Shown piece by piece: positions 1 to 12,100 of a stretch of DNA of 64,000 bases (its first letter is position 1; every line of letters begins with the position of its first letter). Origin of the DNA: Acanthochromis polyacanthus (taxonomy: Eukaryota > Chordata > Actinopteri > Pomacentridae); assembly GCF_021347895.1 (NCBI RefSeq), contig NC_067115.1:12967876-13031875 (forward strand), given 5' to 3'. The position numbers and the translations under genes were made by a program. The notes below the pieces were generated by a model, which had not been told where the DNA came from, did not search any database, and saw only the letters and a list, made by a program, of their open reading frames with translations.

Positions 1-1098
<1,098 letters not shown>

Positions 1099-1289
1099 GT
1101 TATGGGTACCATCATTTTTGTCCAGCCCTATTTCATTAGTTTGTTTTTTTAAATAATTATGTTAATCAACAATTCAAAAGTGATGGCTGATTTTGATTAT
1201 TTAATTTTCAATAAATTTTTATTTATTGTTACTTTTATGAGTTTCAAGTGATTTCAGTGAGAATTGTGGGTTTTTCCTTCTTTAACTGA

Positions 1290-1319
1290 GGGGTACCAAC
1301 AATTTTGTCCACGTGTGTA
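1290..1319. repeat. Right terminal inverted repeat of the Tc1 element
   Basis: Outer terminal repeat reading GGGGTACCAACAATTTTGTCC then ACGTGTGTA. Its core is repeated imperfectly about 185 bases upstream beside the transposase stop, as expected for inner and outer transposase-binding sites. The partner at the left end is outside the window. Confidence 0.7.
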
Positions 1320-1332
1320 TTGTACCAATAAT

Positions 1333-1637
1333 CCATCCATCCATTCTGACTCGGGCGAAGGCAGGGGACACCCTGGACAGGTCACCAGTCTGTCGCAGGG
1401 CTACATATACCGACAAACAATCACACTCCCATTCACACCTACGGGCAATTTAGAGTGATCAATTAACCTCAGCAAATTTTTGGACTGTGGGAGGAAGCCG
1501 GAGTGCCCGGAGAAAACCCACACATGCACGGGGAGAACATGCAAACTCCATGCAGAAAGATCTCAGGCCGGGCTTTGAACCGGGGACCTTCTTGCTGCAA
1601 GGCGAAAGTGCTAACCACTATGGCACTGTGCAGCCCT
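1333..1637 (+). repeat. High-copy teleost interspersed repeat with (ATCC)n end
   Basis: Starts with an ATCC run and continues through the phrases ACACCCTGGACAGGTC, GGACTGTGGGAGGAAGCCGG and GGGGAGAACATGCAAACTCC, a repeat seen throughout fish genomes. I recognise the family but cannot assign its class with certainty; an L2-type LINE 3' end or derived SINE is likely. It is flanked by a perfect 12-base direct repeat, TGTACCAATAAT, at 1321-1332 and 1638-1649, which is a target-site duplication. A second, inverted copy lies at 20341-20685. Confidence 0.75.
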
Positions 1638-1697
1638 GTACCAATAATATTAATAACAATTTGCTTATGTTTTCAACTTATTATATAGGGGATTTAC

Positions 1698-2963
1698 TTG
1701 AGTCATGCGTTGGACATCAGGGTGTTCAGTGTAGAAGTTCTTCTCAAATTTGGGCAGCTCGTCCAGATTCCACCTCTTCTTGCGGAGACGCTCACCTGGA
1801 TTTCCAAACTTCATTGGTGGGGGTCCACCACGACTGCTCATGGCTCCAAACCGTGGTCTAACAGAGATAAAGAGATAAAGAAATAAAGAGCACTGTGAAG
1901 TCAGCAGAGCAAGCTGAGGTTGTGTAATGTATATTTGTGACATGTTTGCTTCGTCATGCCAGTCACCGATGGCTACAACGCCCTCCATAATTATTGGCAC
2001 CCCTGGTTAAGATGTGTTGAAAGCCTTAAAATAAATTCAATTTTTATTGCAGAAGCATACTCTCACAGTGAAAATTGTTGAAAAATGTGAATAAGAACTC
2101 CTGTTATCACGGTGCTCGTGTAATAGCAGGAGAAGATTAGGTGCTATTTTGTTAGAAAAAGGGGGTTGTACAAAGTATTAACATCAGGGGTGCTAATAAT
2201 TGTGGCACACATGATTTGATGTAAAAGAATTATTTCTTAATGTGTGATTTTTTTTTTCCCCACTGAATAAATGCACTTGAATTAAAGGTTGGATTTTCCT
2301 CTTTTTTCATTGTGGCCCTATATTATTTAGGGAAAAAAATGAATTTATTAGAAGCTAAAGAACACATCTTAACCAGGGGTACCAATACTTATGGAAGGCG
2401 CTGTATATCAACACTGCATTCACCAATGATGTGATGACAATTTTTTGTTTTCTAGTTTTTTTCTGATCGGCATATTTATGGCTTACTCCAAACAGCCAGA
2501 TTTCATTACATGTTGCATTTTTTTTTACTATAATAACTACAATAAAACACTTGTATTTCCAAAGTCATAGTTCACCTCTAGCACCATCAGGTGTCAATAT
2601 TTACTGGTTAAAATTAGTATGTTGCGTTATATTGTGGCCAGACAAGACAGCATGACTTTTACCCTGAAGCCACTCAATTTTACAGTAGTACTGGTAAAAC
2701 AATGCAATGTTAACTGATAAAGTAACACCAAACTGTAAAGAGTCTACAGCATTTATGAGGCGCTTTTCTTCTTCCGGGTTGCTTTTACCGTCATTTTAGA
2801 TTAAAAACAGTTGCACTTTCAACACTTGCTACGGTGCCCAAATATTATGCAACACAAATTCTGCGCTTAATAAGCATGTCTTGTTTCGACATACTAGCAT
2901 GAAAACTTACCTATCTCGTCCGCGGTCCCTGTCTCTGTCTCCATAGGAGGAGCCCCCTCTCAT
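1698..2963 (-). CDS. ddx17: DEAD-box RNA helicase DDX17, first two coding exons (partial)
   Basis: DDX17 is a nuclear ATP-dependent RNA helicase used in splicing, microRNA processing and transcription co-regulation. Coding exon 1 is 2911-2963 (ATG at 2961-2963, minus strand) and exon 2 is 1698-1857; donors GTAAGT and GTAAAT and acceptor TGTTAG are visible, and 53+160 nt makes exactly 71 codons. The product begins MRGGSSYGDRDRDRGRDR, an arginine/aspartate-rich start, then a glycine/proline stretch and KFGNPGERLRKKRWNLDELPKF-type sequence, the conserved segment ahead of the helicase core. The MRGG start favours ddx17 over its close paralogue ddx5. The helicase domains lie beyond the left edge. 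Intron 2 carries the Tc1 element and intron 1 a MITE. Confidence 0.87.
1974..2405. mobile_element. Non-autonomous Tc1/mariner-type MITE in ddx17 intron 1
   Basis: The two ends are inverted copies of one another: left TACAACGCCCTCCATAATTA and right, read in reverse, TACAGCGCCTTCCATAAGTA, both continuing into a shared CACCCCTGGTTAAGATGTG or TACCCCTGGTTAAGATGTG. Both ends carry TA. No coding capacity remains in the 430-base body. I infer a transposase-dependent deletion derivative of a Tc1 relative. Confidence 0.75.
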
Positions 2964-3643
2964 TTTGGCGAAAAAACACTGTTGTCCTCGCCGCTGTTTT
3001 TAGCAACGTTAGCTTTAACGTTCGACAGCGATTTGTTTACGCTGTGCTGTGGAATAACTTGCAAATAAACGCAGTTTACGATATACCTAAGTAAAGCTTG
3101 AAAACATATATATATTAGACGATAATTTCGCTTGAAACGCTGTTTGTTAAACAATTGTTGTGTGCGTCACGGAGTTCAACGGCCGCTGCTCCTTGCTCCC
3201 CTGCCCCCGACACCAACGTACCTTCAGCTACAATATTTACGTACCGACGTTACGACAGGAGCGTCGTTACGTACGCCATTTCACTAAGTCCAAATGTCAT
3301 CACAAACAGCGAAAACTGTTGGTCTCTTTTGCGGTATTTTAAACACCTTTCAGAGACAAAAGTTAAAATGCTGTTAATTAAAACTATATTCAAGTATTTA
3401 CACACGAAACTTCACTAATAACAAGAATGGAAGGAGTCTGTACCGCACCAGTAGCTGGCGATAAAGCACCGCCGGCTTCAAAATAAGGCGACGGACGAAG
3501 AAGACACTTCCGGTCAGTGAAACAGATGGATGGCTGGGCTTCCCTGTGCATTATGAGAGCATAGGCGATATAAAGATAAAGTTAGTAGTCTTTAGTAATA
3601 GCATGATAATCCGTTGACTTTAAACTGGACCTCGTTTAAGGAA
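2964..3643. promoter_or_regulatory. Divergent promoter region between ddx17 and ntan1
   Basis: The start codons of ddx17 (minus) and ntan1 (plus) are only about 680 bases apart and face away from each other, so both 5' untranslated regions and both promoters must lie here, unless an upstream non-coding exon exists. An ETS-type site ACTTCCGG is at 3506-3513, close to the expected ntan1 start. The stretch is richer in CpG than its surroundings (for example near 3180-3275 and 3460-3515). No TATA box convinced me. Confidence 0.6.
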
Positions 3644-6600
3644 ATGCCTTTGTTAATTCAGAATAGGGGATTTGACCGCATAAGCTCAACAGCGGAACTG
3701 TTCGACAAAAACCCACATTTACAGGTTTGTGTCCCGAAAGTGTGGCGCGGCTACATTTAGCTTACCAAGAAGCTTTCCTCATCAGCTAATTGTACTTTGC
3801 TCTAATGACTTTATGACAGAGTAGCAGATAATGCTGTGACGAAACAGCAACAGCAGAGTGTTATAAAGTGAAATTTTATTTGACATGTGCAGGAGGCCTG
3901 TATAAGTAATAATAATGCCCGTTTATGTGTCCTAAATCAAACCTACAACTAATTAAAACATGAAAATAAGAAAAAATAACAAGTGGTAGCTGTCTTAAAT
4001 GAGAAAAGCTTGGGACTTCTGTCAACTCTTGTCTAGTCTTTAAATGAGATATTGGTTTTTTTTGGTGGTTTGTTTTTTCTTTCACTGATTGGGATTATAT
4101 GCTAACTTTACATTTCCATGACAGCAAGCATGTCAAGTAGTAATAAGACTATTCAGATTCCAAAGTTTACAATGACTAATAACCGCCAAGTCAAAACAGT
4201 TACTGTAATACATTGTTTTTTATTTATTTGTCAAGGACTCTTCTTAGACATAAAACTACTGAGAAAGGAGATGTATTGTACCAGATTTAGTTAGTAGCTC
4301 ATTGCCATCTGCGGCCACTGGACAAGTAGGCACAATATTAAGTCTAAAATGCAAATACATATCCAAGGTGATAAATAGAAAGAAAATAATATGATCCACC
4401 ATACATACACAGACTAATAATCTCATCCCCTCACATACACACCCATAAAACGCACACATGCAGTATACATAATATAATGTTGGTCTTAAGTGTGTCTGCA
4501 TCGATGTTACAAATCCACAACATTTTTATAAAATTAAACATTTTACTTTCATGCAACAGGAAAATGCAAGAACATTTCGCTCCAAGCCACTTGTTGATGT
4601 CGATCCAAAGTGCCTCCTGTACGTCCAACAAAGAGAGTTTGCTGCTACAACACCGGCAGATAGTAAGTGAAGCAGCGTTATGGAAACAGATCATATAGTG
4701 GCAGTCATATGTGTAATAAAGCCCCTGCGCTCTATGATCTAGGTCGGTTGCTTTGTACTGTGCATTTATGCAATAATGCAAGGAAGGCCAGGTCACAGCA
4801 CAACACATACACACTGTTTTGGCATAAAATTTTACAACAACTTTAAATATTACCAAAATTAAAATCTGGATTTGGTGACGGCCCCTCAGAATAGAAGGGA
4901 ACAGGCATTCACATTTTGCACTGATGTATGGATTTATGTCAAATAAGGTAACACATTCATTGCCTTACTGTGTGCAGACCAGTCATTACTCATGTCATGT
5001 CTGTTCATTCTCCAAGGACCTATACTGATCTAGGAAAAACCGTTAGAAGCTTCAGAAATGCAGCATACCTGCAAAACAGATTTTTCTTCATCAGGGATAG
5101 CTATGAGCATGACTTTGCTTGTTCTTAATGGGACTGTTTGATACAATAGTAAACATTTGTTTGACTGTTACTGCAAAGTAACCATGTGGAACACAGAAAT
5201 AACATACTTTGTTGTTCAATTTTTCAGATTGCGTTTCGGTCATTGGATCGGATGATGCCACCACCTGCCATTTGGTTGTGCTGCGACACACCGGTAACGT
5301 TTATCTTGTTAGATTTATGCTGAGTGCCTAATTTGTCTTTGTACGACGTTTTAAATCCCTGCAGTGCTATAACATTTATTATTCCTCAGGAAGTGGAGCA
5401 GTTTGCCTCGCTCACTGTGACGGTTCCAGCACTTGGTCTGAAGTCCCGCTCCTTGTGAAAGCTGTCACATCACTGAGTACTGTCTGCAAGGAGGGCAGGT
5501 ATGGCAGACAGCAAGACCTCCAAATGCACACAGTAAAAGCGCATGTTGCTCCATTTGAGCATTCTGTTCGCATTTTTTACAGTTTCTTTTCTTTCTATTT
5601 TGTAGACTTGAGCTTCATCTTGTCGGGGGATTTAATGATGATTCAAAAACATCCCACAAACTCAGCCTTAACATACTGGGTATAGTCTGATGAAATTGCC
5701 TCATGTCACACTGCAATAGTATCCTGACAGTTTTTGAGCTTTGTAAAACTTAAATCACTCATTTTCACTTTACAGCAGCATTCCAGAAACAGAAAGAGGA
5801 TATTCATCTGGAAACATGCTGCATTACAGGTAACTTGATATCAATTTGAAATCATTTTATTTTTTTCAGAATTGAGCTACCAGCCAAGCCTTTATTTCTT
5901 TAACCTTTTTCTGTTGTAGAAATGAACGATATTGTTGTTAACGGAAGACACAACCCTGTATTATATGGAATAGGTAAGTGATAAATATGCTACCTACAAA
6001 GAGAAATGTACTGCTTTCATGTTACATGACTTTCAACATGTTACATCTTTGTTTGATGCTACACAGGCGTAAATGTTAAAACAGGGGAGGTGTTTCCTGC
6101 CTCATTCACTTATAAGGGGCCTGCGGAGGAGCTGCGATCAGCACGGACCTTCACAGGTGGACAGGTACTCAAGAATATGAAACATTTTCGGCATTAAATA
6201 TTTTTCATTTTCATTTTGCAGACACAGTCTCATTATTAGGATATGGAGATAAGCTGTGCAAAGATTATTATAATATGCTGGCTGTCCCTTTCAGATGGCT
6301 GACATATACGACTCAAGTAAGGGACTTGTTAAAATCGGACCGTGCAAGTGGTCTCCGAATCTGGATATTGCCTTCTGGTTGTCACAAAATGATGACACAA
6401 TTTTAAAGGTAATGTTCTCTGTTAGTAGTTGCCTTTTAAGGATGATCCGCACATCTTCATCAAACAGCTTTATGAGGACACAGGCACTTCGCAAATTATT
6501 AACAAAGCACTTTATGACTTTGACTGTGGTGTATCTGTCTCCTATCACAGTATCTGTCCACCTCTCCGATGGCTGAGCCACCGCACTTTGTCCAACACAT

Positions 6601-6721
6601 GAAATCCACCATCCAGTTCCTTTTAGAACACCCCGACTCTGACAGCCTGTTCCCCGGGGGTCAGCCACAGCTCTACCACCGGACTGAGAGGGGGGACTGG
6701 GAGAGAGCTGGCCAGTCATAG
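3644..6721 (+). CDS. ntan1: Protein N-terminal asparagine amidohydrolase, complete, 10 exons
   Basis: NTAN1 converts N-terminal Asn to Asp after Met removal, feeding substrates into the arginine N-degron (ubiquitin-proteasome) pathway. Exons: 3644-3724, 4560-4662, 5228-5293, 5390-5498, 5606-5679, 5776-5829, 5920-5973, 6067-6164, 6295-6408, 6551-6721. All introns are GT/AG and phases chain to 924 nt, 307 aa, against about 310 in mammals. The protein starts MPLL, as the mammalian enzyme does. The signature GSDDATTCH sits at residues 68-76, placing Cys75 where the family nucleophile is known to be; LRHTG follows. Later family blocks RLELHLVGGFNDD, YGIGVNVKTGE and GPAEELRSART are present, ending with PHFVQHMKSTIQFL. 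No truncation or damaged residue was seen. It shares a divergent promoter region with ddx17 and has a polyadenylation signal at 7826. Confidence 0.95.
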
Positions 6722-7855
6722 AGAACGATCTCTCTCTGAACCTAAACATGAAATCTGACTGTTTTTGCCTCTGCGCTCAATGGATGCACTGTGACCCCTC
6801 TCACCCAATGTTCATTTTGTCTTAACACGGAGAGAACCCGTGACCGGACCTGACATCATTTGAATAGCTCTCCTGACTCATCTGGCTGGTCCAGAGAAGA
6901 CGACTGTCTTTATGCCTCTAACAGTTTATTTCCTCTCTTCTGAGGTGGCATGAAGTCTGCACTCTACATCACCTGCTGTGCTGCAGTAAGTTGAGGTTAA
7001 TGTCCTTCTCTGTTTTGTCTTACTGTATGTTCAGGTAAAGACAATTTATAAATTAATATCTATATTTTTAGCCCATATACTACAGCTGATTTTTCAAAGT
7101 TCAGTTTATACTTGTAGCGTTAAAATGAACTTGGCCTTTGATTGTCACTTACTGTTGTGCTAGAAATTCTGACTCGAAAGGTAAACATGAAAGCTGATGT
7201 TGTGAATAGGAGCAAAGAATTCTATGAAGTACGGAAATACACTAAACATTTCCTAATGACCTCAGAGATTGACAGGTAGACTGTAGAAACGCTGTCTATA
7301 AACATATGCTTTGGAAATCTATGCATGATCTGTAGTTTATGGGCGACAACTTGTACATAAAAACATCTATATTGCTCTTCAGCATCGAGCTTGACCTACT
7401 GGAAAAGTTCCAGATGGGAAATCTGCTGCAGCAACAATGAACATTTATTTTGGCACTTTGTTTCAAACCAAATACAAACACTTAATTGTTAAATAGCCGA
7501 ACAAAGTTTATTTTCCACTACAAATGCACCTTCCTGATTAGAGTAGAATATGACCTAGTCTACATAATGCTGTATACTTGGCTATGAATGTGTATATTTC
7601 AGGAACTGCATGTGTGCATATGTATTGTGAATCTCCAGCAAGGGGTGACATGGTTTTTTTGTTGAATGAAACAAAGCAGGATTTTCACTAGTCGTACCTA
7701 TTTTGAAACTGTTAAAATTAAATACATGGCCTTTTCATCAGTTGTGTTACTTGAGAGGATGTAAGGCGCTTAAAAGCATCCAGTGTAACTCTTTGCAACT
7801 TGTGAAGATAATGTACCTGTTGCTAAATAAATTGTCAAATCTGATTCAATATGTG
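6722..7855 (+). other. ntan1: ntan1 3' untranslated region
   Basis: Follows the ntan1 stop directly and has no coding exon of its own. The first convincing AATAAA with GT-rich sequence after it is at 7826-7831, so the transcript probably ends near 7850. The end point is inferred from the signal alone. Confidence 0.55.
7826..7831 (+). terminator. ntan1: Putative ntan1 polyadenylation signal AATAAA
   Basis: Canonical hexamer about 1.1 kb after the stop, followed within 30 bases by TATGTGTGCACTGGGTTTTGT, a GT-rich downstream element. Confidence 0.55.
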
Positions 7856-8800
7856 TGCACTGGGTTTTGTAGAGCAATGTTTTAGGGGTGGAAAAGTGAA
7901 TTTATGGGTGAGGTTTTTTTTGCAGGGGATTGCTTCATTGCCATTTTAGAACAGTGGAATTAGTATTTATTATTATAAGACACATTATACCTCAACCAAT
8001 TAATAGGCTAGGTGGATATACCAGGTGATATTCCTTGAGAAAATTTAAGAAATCTTTATTAAAATGTTTACATTATACAAGTATGTGCCTCAGAAATCAA
8101 GTGTCTCTTGTACTTAATAGCACATGGCAGACAGGAGACTGTAATAACTTGCCTGCCTGTGAATTAACACTTTTTTATAGACTCCACTTTAAACATTTTC
8201 ATACAATTTCTGATAGGAACATTGATTTGGCATTCCCGAAAAGCAACCAAAACAACCCTTATAAAAACAATACAGTAATATTTAAAATGATTATATATCA
8301 AATATCAATGCACTTCAAGCAAATTATGCAAATTTCCCAACTATCAATGTATCTGTTTCAGTTAAGTCTTAATATATATAATCATATCTGTTGTACAATA
8401 ATAAATTCATTTTTATATTGACACAAATGAGCCAAGTAGTGGCAAAGATACTTGGAAGATATTTACTCCTATGGATAAATGCGTAAATAAAAACGTAACG
8501 GTTTGGTCGCAACACCTGAAACAGCAACAAATAGCCTGACACGAGCTGGGAATTCTTTTTTTTTTTTTTTTTTTTTTTTTTTTGTAAAATCAACGCAAAA
8601 AGGCACAAATTGACACATGAAAACCCCCAGAATGCTGGAAATTAGGCGGCTGAAGCTTGTAACATTTCCTAGGGGAGATCCCTGCTTAATGCATTCCTCA
8701 ACAACCCGTTAAAATGAACCCTCCGCCCCGGCTGTCAGCTTCCATGACTGCTGGGTATTTCCAGCAGGACTCCGCCCATCCGACCATGCACCCGACTCTG
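7856..8800. other. Intergenic AT-rich stretch between ntan1 and mpv17l
   Basis: No gene supported. An open frame at 8035-8421 has no family resemblance and matches only the base bias. A run of 28 T lies at 8556-8583, possibly the tail of an old minus-strand retroposon, but no body was recognised. Confidence 0.5.
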
Positions 8801-9125
8801 ATTTTTTTTCTTTTTACGTAAAAAGGGGCGGATTAAGCTGACGTACAAGGAGCTGACCTGGTGGCAGTCACACTGACAGTCCCGTACCGGCTGCTGAATG
8901 GTTTCTGACAAGCGAATATCCTACCTGGGTTTATATTAGTTTGTACTTACGTGGAAAAAACATGCTCACTTCGCCGTTGCTAAGTTTCCTCCATCGAAAT
9001 TCGGGCGGAGATGCGCAGCAGCGTTCGTTTTTAGTTAACATCTAGCTAGCTCCTAGTCGGCGTCGGACTAGTAAATAAATTTCACCATAGTTCATGTTTG
9101 ACTCGGCTGAGTAACCGGCAAAACG
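8801..9125 (+). promoter_or_regulatory. mpv17l: Promoter and 5' UTR region of mpv17l
   Basis: CpG density rises in the last 300 bases before the mpv17l ATG. A GC-box-like GGGGCGG is at 8825-8831 and a CRE-like TGACGTA at 8839-8845. The roles are inferred from the motifs and from position only. Confidence 0.4.
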
Positions 9126-12100
9126 ATGAGAAAGGCGTTTCTGCGACACGTCCGCCGGTTCCCGTGGGTCACCAACGTTACTCTGTACGGTTGCCTGTTC
9201 GCCGGCGGAGACTTCGTCCATCAGTGGTTCTCGCGGAGGGAGAAAATGGACTGGAGCCAAACGCGCAACGTCGCCGTGGTCGCGTTCAGTTTCCATGGCA
9301 ACTTCAATTTCTTCTGGATGCGATTCCTGGAGCGCCGGTTCCCCGGTAACTCTTACCGGATGGTGCTAAGGAAGCTGCTGCTGGACCAGACCACGGCGGC
9401 GCCCCTGGCCACCAGCGTCTTCTACACAGGTCGGTGGGTCGTAGAGTTAATGGGGCTGTTAACGGTTAAACACACATCACATACAGTAGCTGTCAATGTG
9501 TGACCTGACCCCGGCTCTCTCTGCTCTTCTTATTGTAATGTAAACATCTGATCAGTGAAACAACCTTTGACTAGCAGAGGTCATGTGAAAGACATAATGG
9601 AGTAGATTCCCAGCTTACCAAAATGTTTTATAGTCTAGAAATGTTCTGAGAAAGTTCTACTAATGTTTTTTTAGTTCCCAGAATGCTCTCTTCCTGCACT
9701 AACAACACAATATTCCTAAAACGTTGTCCCAGTGTTGCACTTAGTGCCCATCTTAGAGGGTAACATTGTGGTTCGCAAAAGGACACTATAAATGGTTTCC
9801 TCAGTAACATCCCCAAAATATCCTTAGAACATTCATTGTAGGTGAAATGGCTGTCCTTTTTGTAATACATCAAATTACAGAAAATTCTGTCATCGCTGGA
9901 TTTGAAAACAATTGGAAAACATACTCTGAATGTTGCATTGGGAACATCCTTATAGTGTAACATTGTGGCAATGTTTTTTAAAGAACATTCAATGATGTGT
10001 TATCATAGCAACAAAACATCCTCAGAATAGTGCAGGCAAAACCCTCTTCTTCTTCTTTCGGCTTTTCCCTTCAGGGGTCGGCACAGCGAATCAATTGCCT
10101 CCATCTAACCCTGTCTTCTGCGTCCTCTTCTCTCACACCAACTACCTTCATGTCCTCTTTAACCACATCCATAAACCTCCTCTTTGGTCTTCCTCTAGGC
10201 CTCCTGCCTGGCAGTGGCAAACTCAGCATCCTTCTACCAATATATTCCCTCTCTCTCCTCTGGGCATGTCCGAACCATCTCAGTCTGGCCTCTCTGATTT
10301 TATCTCTAAAGCCTCTAACATGTGCTGTCCCTCTGATGTACTCATTCCTGATTCTATCCATCCTGGTCACTCCCAAAGAGAACCTCAGCATCTTCAGTTC
10401 TGCTACATACAAGAGCATTATATAAAAGACATTCTACTGTCAGTGGAGTCAAAAACATCTTGAAAACATTTAATGAATGCTGGTTTGACAACATTCTTTC
10501 TTTGATGTAGTTCTGAAAGCATTCTACAGACATTCTCCGATTCTTGTTTAACGCAAAAAGCAGAAGACATAACTGACTCTTAGGAATTATATAATGCTGT
10601 TGTAGGCTAAAGGCTATACCTCCATCAAGGAGGTTATGTGACACCTGGCATTTGTCTGTCTGTCTGTCTGTTAGCAAGATACCTCAAAAACGCCTGGGCA
10701 GATTCAGATGAAATTTTGAGGGGATGTAGACTATGGTCAGAGGAAGAGCTGATTTAATTTTGGTGGCAATCCGGAAAGGATCCTGGATTCTGGATCACTT
10801 TGAATTTTTTAGTATGTTTTGGTCCAAAATATGACAAAAACATCATAGGTTAGTATGTCATCCAACAAATTGGAGCAAGGTGTCCAGATAGCTCAACTGG
10901 TTAAGAAAGTGATTTGTAAACAGAACTGTGTCAGAGACGCAGGTTCGATTCTAGCTCATGATCCTTTCCTGTTTTCCTCTCTATCCCTGGCGGAGGTCTG
11001 CACTCTCTGAGTGCTTTTCTAGTTAGAAAATGTCAACTTGAGAGTTAAGAAAATCATGCACAGATATACCTTTGCTTCTTAATGTACTATTTATCTGATG
11101 TCCATTATCTATACCTAATATTGACAGAAGATTGCAGTTCATCGACCCTCCCTATGCACTGCCATGACTTGACAACTATTTTACATCCATTAATTAATTA
11201 TACCCGCTTAATTCTGTAGAGTGATGTGTTGGGGTTATTTGGGGGAGAAAAGTTCACCCATAGGCAAAACATTCATAGTTCATGTATGATTTCAGTGTTA
11301 AAAAACTCTGTCCATGTGTGATGATAGTTATTGAAATTACAGAAACTTGTGGTATGATGAAATGTGTTATCAGTGGTACTAAGCAACACGTGAGCAGCAT
11401 TTGAAAGTTAATTTAATGCTGAGAGAGGTCACGTTTGCCTTCAGAGGTTGCATGAAAAACATCATGGAGCACATTGATTTTCCAAACAGACGTTGGTTAT
11501 AAATGAGACGTTCTTTCCGATTTCTTCTCCTCTGATAGAAAAATTAACTCACAAATTGCAATGTGTGCAACTTAACTACACTAATACTGTAATCCTCACA
11601 GCACCAGAATCTGAATTACAAAAGGCTCTCACTGCTCGTGGGGACTATTGTCTTAAGATGAAGCCTGTAGAGTAAATTATTAGTTCCAGAGGGTAAGTCA
11701 GAAGCATGCTGATTACAAATTTGACAACACTACTCCCAAAGCTGAGGATTATATGTATCTTAGGGAAGTAGTTAATTAAAATAATCGGTTTAAAAGGGGG
11801 ATTAAATGAAGCAGGTAGACCAAGGGAAGGCGCTTTACAGTATCTTAACTAAAACTAGGGATTTAGTGCTATCCAATCAAACGCAGTTACAGTTGTTTGC
11901 TCATGCAGTATCACTGAAAGACAGGTGACAAATTTAAAGAAAAACCTGTCGTAAAGTCTCTTAATCCAGTGTTGGGCCACCAGAGTAGACGGTACATTGA
12001 TGGTATAATCAGGCTAAAAATGATTTGTATTACAAATGGCCAATGACAATACTTTCTAGTCATGTTTAGTGCTCCCCTTTAAGTTAGAATTAAGTATCTC

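Noticed and set aside
8035..8421. 128-codon open frame between ntan1 and mpv17l
   Set aside because: It has the composition of translated AT-rich sequence (Asn, Ile, Leu, Phe, Lys, Ser), no recognisable domain, no promoter and no splice support.
9098..9349. Second open frame across mpv17l exon 1
   Set aside because: It reads through the CpG-rich mpv17l exon in another frame; the mpv17l frame has the family motifs and the splice phase.
10942..10952. Possible tRNA gene around the B box
   Set aside because: A and B boxes are present, but the arms do not pair into a cloverleaf; it is a SINE head.
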